This document shows positions 54,168-64,000 of a stretch of DNA of 64,000 bases, piece after piece (the first letter of the stretch is position 1; every line of letters starts with the position of its first letter). The notes under the pieces were generated by a model. That model did not search any database and was not told the origin of the DNA. It saw nothing but the letters and a program-made list of their open reading frames with translations. The stretch is from positions 12,301,520 through 12,365,519 of the forward strand of contig OU744451.1 of the NCBI GenBank assembly GCA_916610825.1, in the 5' to 3' direction. The translations under genes and the position numbers were made by a program. The DNA comes from Haliclystus octoradiatus. Its lineage: Eukaryota; Cnidaria; Staurozoa; Stauromedusae; Haliclystidae.

Positions 54168-55495
54168 TCAGCGCTTTAAAAGCCGTGTGTTTGCTGCAAG
54201 ATAAATAACAGCAAATATGTCAAGGGAATATTCCGCCTAATAAAAGTAAAACCTTAACACCAACACAATAATACCCATATTATGCATACCTCTTGCATTT
54301 GCACACATTCCACATGTCCGTGGGCAATTCTGTAACATAAAGTCTCGATTGCGGCTGCCATGGAAGCAATCATCAATAAAAAGATAGCACAGTCTTAGCG
54401 AGTTGCGACATGCTGAAAAGAAAAGTGAAATAATCTAACGTAAAAGAGTAGAATTAGCAAGAAAGAACAATTGATTTAAAATTAATGTGTTGATTGTCTG
54501 CAATGAATCGTACATACTATAAAACGAATGGTAGAGACTGAGTCTAAGTTCCCCCACCATAAATGAAGTAATACTCACATTACTAACCTAGTTAACTTCT
54601 CTTAACTTTTTGATTATGTCTAATATCTCTAATACACATAATTAATAATGAAAACTCGTATTCCTTACCTTTACAGCCTCTGCGACCATTGAATCCTTTC
54701 GCTTCAGTTACCCCATCCCAGCAACAACCGTATTTGGACGTAGTGCATTTTGCAGGGCTTTGTGCTCCTATGAGTGACATATAAAAAATACCCTTCACAA
54801 TGATGTAGTGACCAATGAATAGTAGTACTGTACTATGTAATGCGAATCTGTGTCTTACTAGTGCAATATCCACACGCTTGAGGACACATTTTCTTCATCC
54901 TGTCTGGATTGGTTATACATGCACTGTGACCAGCTAGCCATCGGCATTTAGCATTGTTGTAGTCGTTGCATGCGCCCTCTGTGAAAGGGATTAATCGTAT
55001 TGATTATTTGGATAGATCACCAGCAAGAAACAGGAAAACCCTTACCGCCTTTACACATACAGAGATCAATCACTAGACTAGGTCTTACCACAGAAATTGC
55101 AGGTGCGTTGGCATATGTCAAGCATTCTAGAACGATGTGTCTTACATGCTCCAAATCTCGCCCAGAATTTACATCTGCCATCAGGTTCCTGATCAGTACA
55201 TTCTAGAAAATAACCGAATAGATTTATGCCCATAATGGACTATATGTGATGATAAAGTTGAGTTGTCGTAAACATGTAAATGTAAAATACAGAGAGATGC
55301 TTATATAGTATAAGATAATCTCAAACCTTGAATTGTTGCGTTAGCAGTTGCAATGTTACTGGCTGATGTGGTTAAGACTAACGTGCCAGGTGTCTGGGCT
55401 ACAACGGTTAATCCTCTATTGATAACCATAACGTAAACAATAATATAGCAGTAATGTTCAAGATGCATCTCCATCATTAATGAAATGATAACCAT
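54168..55495 (-). CDS. Secreted ShKT / papilin-like cysteine-rich protein
   Basis: Six minus-strand exons, all joined in phase 1: 55495-55327, 55202-55089, 54978-54859, 54767-54669, 54412-54290, 54193-54168; 651 nt, 216 residues. Exon 1 encodes a hydrophobic N-terminus (YCYIIVYVMVI), probably a signal peptide; two in-frame ATGs a few codons later are alternative starts. Exons 2, 3 and 5 are each one ShKT module with six cysteines (CTDQEP..C..WARFGAC, CNDYNN..MKKMCPQACGYC, CRNSLR..MLQNCPRTCGMC). Exon 4 is a KCTTSKYGCCWDGVTEAKG module like those of papilins. Exon 6 adds a short basic tail, ANTRLLKR. ShKT modules occur in ion-channel-blocking toxins but also in many ordinary extracellular enzymes and matrix proteins. 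No protease or peroxidase domain is attached, so its role is unknown. Each module sits on a symmetric 1-1 exon. It converges with DRC1. Confidence 0.82.
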
Positions 55496-58400
55496 ATAAC
55501 TGACTGTGTATTGGTGATTGTCTGTATCTTCCTTTCTATTGTGTTGTGGGTACCTTAACTGATCCTGACAAGGGCCTGGTGATCAATCTACAAGATAGAT
55601 GTGCATGTATTGTGTCAAGATTGAATTGAGCCCAATGACTAATATCCAAAACGCATTTAAATCAAATGACAAAATGATGACAATATTAACAAATCGTTTA
55701 TTTAGACAATCGCCTTAGTTCTGACTGTGTTTCACTCTGCCACACATCTAATGCTACCGTCAATCTACACAGTAGGTAGAGTAAGCTCATAATGCACAGT
55801 CCTTTCTATTCTTAGATCCCAAATAAGGACATGAAAACCAGATAAATGTTCTTTCGTTCATCATTTAAATCTCGGCGCGCACTCTGGAATTGTGGTTTGA
55901 TTGAGCACGCAATAAAAGCTGAAAGCTGATGAATCGATGTACAGTAAATTAGGGATGAAAAAACTGTTTTGTATATCTTTGTAGAAAAAGGGCCTAAAAA
56001 TAAGCAATTTTAAAATTATTATTTTAACCAAAATGAAGGAAGCAATAGCATACATTGTATAAGTGCATGCTACTGTGTATAATAAAATGTATAAAGTAGA
56101 ATTAAGCCAATTTTATATTCCTTTTCTTGCTTGCTATTACTCATAATCATATAAAACCAAATCATAATTTTGCTCATAATGCATCCACTCGATGGCAACT
56201 TGACCGTTGTGCATTTAATAGCATTTTATATAGGAATCTTGTGGTCTGAATTCTTACCACCTAAATAAAACGTCACTGTCAAACTTTCCTGGTTATACTG
56301 GTAACCAACAGTAATAAAACCACTGAGATCTGATGCTCTGACTTTGTCACCCCTATCTTAGGTTAAAACTGGTCACCCCTCATCACCGGCCGTAACTCCT
56401 TTTCTTAGTTGATGTATGTCATGAGCAATGAAACACACAGTGTTTGACCATAGTACAGTACGATTAATCTGCCGCTTTTGGCTTGCACGGTAAGGGTTAA
56501 TATTAACTGAGTACGACGGCTCGTATCCGGGCTCGTATTTACAAAGCGGTTCTCGAGTTGTACATATTATTGCGAGGAATTCATGAAATTCTGAATTCAT
56601 CAAGCGTAGAAAACTTGCTTGGATCTCTGCCTGCAAAACTAGACACAGTTTGGTCATCATCACAGATCAAGCTAAATGTCACTTATTTAGAGCTTGCATC
56701 GAAAGCATCCTTTTCTATGGTAGCAAATTTTGGACATTTTACTTCAACTTTCACATCTCAGATGAATTCAGCTCATCGAAACCTGGTTCGTCCTTGGAAT
56801 TCACTGTCTAAGTATCATATCTTACGACGCAATTTATATTCGTTCTGGTATACCAAAAGCAGAAGAAACAGTCAAGAGAAAGAGAATTCCTCTCGTCATG
56901 CACACCTCACGTTGCCCTGAAACACCTTTGGCCCTGTTACTGGCCCCCGCCAATCAACCATCAGAACCATTTACATGGTCGTTTCTAATTTGTTTTATAA
57001 TATTCATCAAGATGCCGATGCATTGTTTTATTGTACATATTTTGTATATAGCAAGGTTTTAATATTATTATTATTGCGAGGGAGGAATAACCTCTCGAAA
57101 GGCTCGCAAATATAACAATGCCACATCACCCAAGCGTTGCACTGTGCATAAGTCAAAGGTCCAAAATAAATTGTCTATATAAGAGCATACATAGTATACA
57201 AGAACCGATGTATTTGGACTGTATTATTTAATCTTATATTTCTGAGCAAATAATGACATAATTTATTGAAATGCAGTACTCTATGTAGACCAGTCATTGT
57301 GCTATATATATGTGTGTGTATACATTATCATTCCATGAGTGAATTCTGAGTGCATTTGAACGAAAGTAACTCAAAAGCCACGGGATACGGACCCCAGCTT
57401 AGGACATATAGTGTCTATAGTGAATTTAGGAGTGTTCACCATAGGCCCTAACAAATAAACCATGGATTTATGATTAATTTATAGAAACATTCGTACATGT
57501 CGTCCTTATATATGTCACCATAATAAAGAAATATATTGCGTAAAATTAATTAAGATATCGGTCGATATCCGATATAGAGTATGCATATCGTGCATGGTCC
57601 TATAACTAGAGCATGTGACTATAATCAATTCCTTGGAATTAGATAGCATAACTTTAGTACACTGGTCATACGGTATATCTCACCTTGAGATGGTTGTACT
57701 TCTTATTGTTGTTTGGCAGACACACACCAAGGTGATGTTTTTACTGATTCATCTAGCTCAGTAGTGAGCAATGAAAGAATGCAAGGAATTACCACTGTCT
57801 CTGCTCGTATGCTCATGTCATTGTTAATGGGATCTTTTCAATCGCGCATTTGGCATTGCATTACTCTGGCGCCCTCTGTTTCACAAGCCGAAAGAACCAT
57901 TGATTAGCAAAGTAGCATTGTTCTAATGTCTATGAAAAGCTTTTGTTATCCTAATTTGATAGCATAGTGATTAGAACGATTAATCGCAAGCAAATACTCA
58001 CTATGAATGGCCTATTAGCTTAGATTTCAATTATTAAACAATGTTAACAACCTTCCGAGCTGAACTATACGTCTTTGAAAGTATCACAACTGATTTGAAA
58101 TCGGGGTGAATAATATAACCAGCATTTGGAACACTGATGCAGTGTATCATGAGTGTACGTAATAATTGAAATATACATGCATATATTACTGAACACGTGA
58201 CCATGATGAGTCGGGATAAATGAACGAAGGGAAAACATGACTAATTCAATTAAGTTCCCGTATTATATGTAATTCATTCAAATTGTTTTAATCTCAAATC
58301 AAGCCAGTTGCGTGCTGTGAATCAATCCTAAAAGAGGATTTAGATAAGCAGATATAAGTCAGCTGTAACCAATTCAATGTCAATTACTCTTGATTTCATT

Positions 58401-59355
58401 AATAGATTAATTCTAGGTGATCTATGATCAGTCAGTCAGTCTACAATATACATAAATTTCAAGTTCACCTTGGTTGCTTGTGTGTGCCTCAGATGACTCG
58501 ATCGGCTCAGTACAATATCAAAATGTCAAACTAGAGGATTAATTAAAAATTGAGAACGTATATGATCTCGAGACACGATTACAGATTTAAAAAAGTGGAA
58601 TTCAATAACTTTTTTGAAAACGAATTATTAAATTGTTATGAAGTATGTATGAAGTTCGATGGCTATAGAGAAAAGTTATTTGAACACAATCTCCAACTTG
58701 CCGCAAACATTTATTTCAAAAAATGTCTTCCATTTGCAGGTTTTGACTTACTGTAAGTTATATAAACGATAACATGTTTGTACTGCAAAGTCTTGGATGC
58801 TTTGAATAGCTCGCTAATAATTTTTAGTTGATCGGAATCGGATATATGAGATTCCAAGTTTATTGATGGCTAGACACAGATTGCATGCCGGTACAATTGA
58901 TATTAGCTCGCACTACGATCACAATCGATGATTGATAGGGAATGTGCTTAGGAAAAGATGCTTATTAGGAACATATAATGATCAAATTTAACGTTCAATA
59001 GTCTGCAGCTTTAAACATCCAATGTTCGAGGGCTATACTTCCATAGTCATTATTCATATATCTCAGTTATGTTGTATATCGCGGGGACGCTAAAATACTA
59101 AAGGGTACCTTCAAATTCTGAGAAAAGAAAGAATATTTTTAGCCACAAACATTTTTTTTTTGAGGTAGAGTTTTTGACTTTGACTAATTTTTAAAAAAAT
59201 TGTTATCAATTTTTGCGGTTTATACTTCGTCGAAGTGCAATGAATCTTACCCGCCCCGGAAGATAATACCGTATGCATATAGTAATGATACTGTAATAGA
59301 ATGTGTATTTAGTGGCTTTAATTAGGACAATGATATTTTGATCGTAGAAATGTTA
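55496..59355. other. Spacer between the ShKT gene and the class C receptor
   Basis: 3.9 kb without a recognised gene. Open frames at 56558-56920 and 57713-57907 have no family signature I can name, although the latter follows an acceptor-like TTGTTGTTTGGCAG. No clear transposon ends. Confidence 0.5.
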
Positions 59356-62245
59356 TTACGGTACACGAGGTTTCAGTATAGTGGTGTTTGATGATGTTGC
59401 GCAGTTTCCTCTAATAATCGACAATGTACTCCATGTAGGTGCAGAATCTTTCCCTTTTCTTTCTTGAACAACAGAGCCTGGGATTAAGATCATTTTAACT
59501 TTATTAGAGAATATTCCCACTAGAGTAAAGGTGGCTGTTAATATGCACATCGCACTCATGATATAGCTGCCGGTAAATTCGTACTTGCCATCTACCAAAA
59601 AGTAAACCGGAATAAGACCAGCCAAAGTGAAACACGTCATGTACATAGTAAGACCAATGTTCCTGGCTTCATTGTAATGCTTTGGTAGATGTCTTGTTTG
59701 GAATGCAAACCACGTAGTAATCAACATCAATATGCCACTGTATACAAAATTTAATGCCGTGTTGTAATGGCTGGTTTTACATTGTACGATGATGTATTTT
59801 CTGTGATCAGGGTAAGTATGTTCGACTCGTGGGGGCTGACCTGCAAGCCATATCACTCCAAGCAACAGCTGTATGCTTGATATTGCCAAGGTAAGAATAA
59901 TTTGTGACATTGGTCGGACAAAAGACGGGCGTAACGGTGTCGCCTTGCCACTTTGAAATATTCTGTATATACGACTGACCTTGAGAAGTAGTGGGCTGTA
60001 GGTAAGAGCAAACGTGAAGCCAAATAATACTCTCTGCATGCCACATACTACAATAGTTGGTTTGATAACAAACAAAAGACTACAGGCATACATGATCAGA
60101 ATGCCAGCGAGCAGTATCATGCATAGATCTCTTCCCCAGGATTTAACTAGCCTCAATTCGAAGTATCTAACTAATAGCATAATGACAAACAATGTTATAA
60201 GGGAGCCGATAGATGCAGCGAAGTAAATCACAGACGATACAATGATGTTACTATTGCTACCGATTATTGGCAATGGTAAACACTTTGATAGTTCCTCGTT
60301 AGACACCATATCCACACCACAATCGATGCAACTGTTGTTTACTACAATATGATTGGCTGAGCATTGAGTACACGACCAACAACAATCGTTAGGGGAGGCA
60401 TAATGTCTTACTTCGTTCCCTTCACAAGGAGGGCTGCAACGAGAAACGGGTACGTCAGACGCAGTAGCATTCTTGCTATTCCATACAAGAGCATTACTTG
60501 ACATCTTCAAAAAGTCATTCAGATTTCGGTCAGAGTGATACTGATGGCGTATATAATGTCTAATATCCCCAAGCCTTGCGTAAGTGTTTTGATAATCATC
60601 CCAGGCCCCAACCTTTTCAAAATAATAACCGTTCGCTGTCTCGTTTCTTCTGAAGCTAAATATATCGTAATTTTCAGATGATGAGCCATATTCATTAAAA
60701 TAAAACATTTTATCTCTGAATGGTTCTTTGAATTCCACCTTTCTTAGTCTCGTGTATATTTGTAAAAATCTGTATCTGTCATTCATAATTCTTTTAACGT
60801 TACACGACTCGTAGGGCAGTTTACAATAACTTATAATCATATCTCTTATGACGTGAGCGAAGGCATAGACCGCATTAATAACTGACAGAACATTCGTCTG
60901 CGGATAGAGTCCTTTCCCAGCACCAAACATCTCATTTCCAGTGCAGGCCGGTAGATGAAGGCTAGTCTTATTCATTGGCATGCATTTAAATATTTCTTGC
61001 CACATCTCTGGTAGCCACAAATTATAACCATCCTTCTCAGGTGAGAGAGACTTATAATACCTTTCAAATGCTGGTATTGAAATTGCTTTTGGCTGAACTG
61101 TTAGTGCACCAGCTAAATATCTTTCAATTTTTTCAACGACTCTATGACGCGCACCTAATCCATCACCAACAACGAACGTTAAATTGGAGAGGCCTTCAGA
61201 GTAGCGGTCAGCAAATGAAAACAATTTTCTCAGAGTGACGTCTTTTAAGAAGAGGAAAACAACCTTGGCATGGTTAGATGAGATCAGTTTTTTCAAAGTA
61301 TCGATGTAGAACTGATCTTGGGCATCTGTACCGATGATGATTGAGCTAGCGATACAAATGCTAACACTTGGTGCTTTCAGCTTGAAGGCAAACGCAGCCC
61401 TATCGCCATAACTGTCTCTTGAACTTACAACTGAAACGTATGACCATTTATAAAATGTTGCCAAATCAATCATGGCCTGTGTCATATGGTAGTCAGGGGC
61501 AATTGTTCTGAAGAAATTTCTGTACTTTAAATTGTCAGAGAGCTCATCTGCACTTGCAAGCGGACTGATAATTGCCCTCCCAAATATATCCATGACAACG
61601 GCGGTTGCTATAGCATCATCTGAATATTGCGTTCCAATAACGCCATCTGAATTTCTACGAGCTATATTTACAAGTTGATTTCTTAATATCCTTGCATCTC
61701 CACATGTATCATGCACAGATTGGCCCAGCGTATGGTTGAACAGAAATGATTTGTTATTATTAATACTTTGGATAGCGAATGAAAACGCCGTGGAGTACAT
61801 AAAACCAACTTGATGGTTGAGATGAGTACATTTATTTGTCTCGTTGCCATACATATGAATGTTGAGAACTGTGCTGAGTAACAAATCACCTTTCTGGAAG
61901 TAATGTTCTTTAGGCATAACCCCTGAAACAGATGGAAAGAAAACCACTATCAATCATACGTAGTATATATATCACTATATATATGTATAATAATAATCTG
62001 CTCTGCTGCGATCACGGTGCAATCATTTAGAATTTTTATATGAAAATAATTAGATTTACCAGCAAATTACATCAAATCTGCATCCGATAAATTATGACAA
62101 CGAATTAATAGCGATCAATTATATAATAATTCCCAATTTAATTACTTCAATTGACTATATAATTACCTCTTTGTCCAGATAACAGCAGTAAAAATATAGC
62201 AACTGTGAAGTGTAATTGATGAAGGACAGCATAGTACGGGATCAT
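59356..62245 (-). CDS. Class C GPCR, metabotropic-glutamate-receptor-like
   Basis: Plasma-membrane receptor of the mGluR-like class C family. Two exons: 62245-62167 (MIPYYAVLHQLHFTVAIFLL.., a signal peptide) and 61922-59356, joined in phase 1; 881 residues. The ATG at 61953 is intronic, because a clean CTGTTTCAG acceptor precedes 61922. Order: venus-flytrap ligand domain (~30-515; SIQSINNN, VIGTQYSDDAIATA, LSDNLKYRNFFRTIAPDYHM, YGDRAAFAF), a nine-cysteine domain (~522-576; CSPPC, DCCWSCTQC), seven membrane helices (~588-838) with the expected Cys pair (VVCGMQR and IVQCKTS) and NEARNIGLTMYMTC in TM6, then a ~45-residue tail without a Homer-type motif. By alignment from memory, two mGluR agonist-contact positions (Ser/Thr in the ASTS and YGETG segments) are Ala and Arg here, so the ligand may not be glutamate. 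Close orthology not assigned. Confidence 0.93.
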
Positions 62246-64000
62246 GATCGTCGATGTATTGTAGCGTTAACGCGCCGAAGGGGACAAACGATAGCTGTTA
62301 TGCTGTCTGTCACTATAGCTGTATCGTATAAAACTGGTTGATGGTTCGCCATATCATCACCTGCATTAGTTGATCCATGTCGATCATCTTAAACTCTTAT
62401 ATATGTTATACAGCTGGAGTCCTTTATTAGACATTGTTCTATGTGACTGTTGACTTTTCAATCGTAAGTATATCTATAGACGTTGTTATCTGTATTTGTA
62501 CATAGATATAATGTTGGTTTAATCTTATAATAGTGTCATCATTTAACAAGTCTCAATTCCTTGGCAGTGTTTTCTATTGCTATCATATGATATACTGTGT
62601 ATACTGAATTATAATTATTATTATCATCATCGTCTTCTTCATATCATTCAAAACTGTATGGATTAAATGAAAAATTTATCTAGTACAATGAATTGGAGAA
62701 CAATGTTCGCCATATTCCTATAGTCATCGACAGAATAATGTTATTAAATTCACGCGATGTGTCTATTTTGCTTGCAGATGTATCACTGAGATTTTGATCA
62801 CTAGCCCTAACAATGTAACAAACAAACAGCCATTCGCCATCGAAAAATGGCAACAAAGCCCGCAACAAACAAAGTCCAAACATTTTGAATGCTCACATAT
62901 AATGAATACCAAAATCTAACACCAGCGCCTGCGAAATAGATTATTAAATATTACATTTATTATAGAGGCTTTAAAGATGTGGGATAATGATAAAAATAGA
63001 TCATTACCATGATTACCGGGATGATTACTGATAATTCTCATAATATATACATCATCACACAAAAATACTTTTCCAATCAGACCTTAAGACATTAATTAGG
63101 ACAGTATTCCCTATATACCATCGGCTTTTAATTTTATTTGCAGTACTGTACATTGTAATACATTATTTCATATAATCCTTGTACAATTTATCTAGCCACA
63201 ATTATGGAAGCCCGTACCCGTTCATTGATCCAATAACTATGTCCGCATAACATAAAATGGCTTATAAATAAATGAAGATAAATTAATATAAATAATAATT
63301 ATATAAATAAATAATTATATTGTTTATACCGAGTCTATATGGAGCAAAATATAGATCATAATATAATGACTCAAGGGTTTTTGAGGGTATGTGCCCTTTT
63401 CACTTTTATAGATTTGGTTGCCTTGTTGCACTGACAGAGTTTGTCGGTAGATTACAAGATATCGTTAAGAGACAACAAGATACCATTTAAAGGCCTTAAA
63501 TATATGCAGCGAGCGAATTGACATAATCTAGCCCAGGATTTTAGTATTATATCCACGCTAGTATATGGAAATATTATTCCAATTTTAAATATTAACTCCT
63601 ACAAATGCATTCAACCTACTAGATATTTCTTTGATAATTGACTGATGGTCCCATCCATATAGCAACCACAGCACGGCCATTCTTTAGTTTCAAAATTGCC
63701 CGATACTTGGATTGCAAACATAAACATTCATGTCCGATTCACCGTATATTTGGTCTTTATGATATAGCCACCAACCAGAAAGAATATATATCATCTTTAA
63801 ACTTTCCGAAAAATATATCTAATTCTGCTTGATTGGTGAATTTATGTATAGAAGGATAGAAGGCTCTAATAGAATCAACCCGTAAACTTCTCTGAAAACT
63901 TAGCACTTCCTCACTGGAGCCACAGACGTACAGGTACAGTCATTTTAAACCAATATAAGTCTTAACATCATACAAATTGCAACAGAAGCATTTTCCTCAA
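62246..64000. other. Upstream region of the class C receptor gene
   Basis: 1.75 kb, very AT-rich. It should contain the receptor promoter, but no core element is diagnostic. Short open frames (62680-62883 minus, 63638-63832 plus) have no recognisable family. Confidence 0.5.

Noticed and set aside
56558-56920. 120-residue frame in the 3' spacer
   Set aside because: Another frame over the same stretch is equally open, and neither resembles a known protein.
61923-61953. ATG at 61953 as start of the class C receptor
   Set aside because: A strong acceptor precedes 61922, and an upstream exon (62245-62167) supplies a proper signal peptide in phase.

Overview
This is a nuclear genomic window from an animal, probably an AT-rich marine invertebrate. 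All recognised genes are split by GT-AG introns. The families present (the ciliary subunit DRC1, MRNIP, a class C receptor, ShKT-domain exons with phase-1 introns) are metazoan. Introns and spacers are filled with LINE, Penelope, Helitron, LTR, SINE and MITE remnants. The species cannot be fixed from sequence alone.

From left to right: (1) HTATSF1, a U2-snRNP-linked splicing factor, runs on the minus strand from its start at 15940 to an exon ending at 2091. Its remaining exons lie beyond the left edge. (2) 15941-19664 is a spacer holding two weak exon candidates. (3) ATP5PO (mitochondrial ATP synthase OSCP subunit) lies on the plus strand, 19665-31360, in eight exons. (4) MRNIP is on the minus strand, 32143-34851, in three exons. 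It is head-to-head with (5) DRC1 (nexin-dynein regulatory complex, motile cilia) on the plus strand, 35117-53892, in 22 exons. (6) A secreted cysteine-rich gene with three ShKT modules and one papilin-like module is on the minus strand, 54168-55495. It converges tail-to-tail with DRC1. (7) A two-exon mGluR-like class C GPCR is on the minus strand, 59356-62245. For all six genes the exon phases were checked base by base and join without frame breaks.

The accessory DNA is the most unusual part. DRC1 intron 4 contains a 48-bp satellite split by a 4.56-kb LTR retrotransposon (5-bp target duplication) and by a tRNA-derived SINE (10-bp duplication). Both entered the same phase of the satellite unit. 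DRC1 intron 2 carries a 2.2-kb Helitron-like element with canonical ends. MRNIP intron 2 carries a 37-bp minisatellite with a 407-bp higher-order duplication. Both tandem arrays share the GTTCATGAAC palindrome with a TIR-bearing MITE family. Three dispersed copies of an unnamed element keep long-range complementary arms despite divergent interiors.

The genes do not form one pathway; this is an ordinary mixed neighbourhood. The only positional relationships that suggest shared control are the 265-bp MRNIP/DRC1 spacer and, if real, a small divergent gene upstream of ATP5PO. I found no convincing new multi-gene system. The strongest candidates for novelty are the ShKT/papilin secreted protein, the divergent class C receptor, and the repeat structures listed in the findings.
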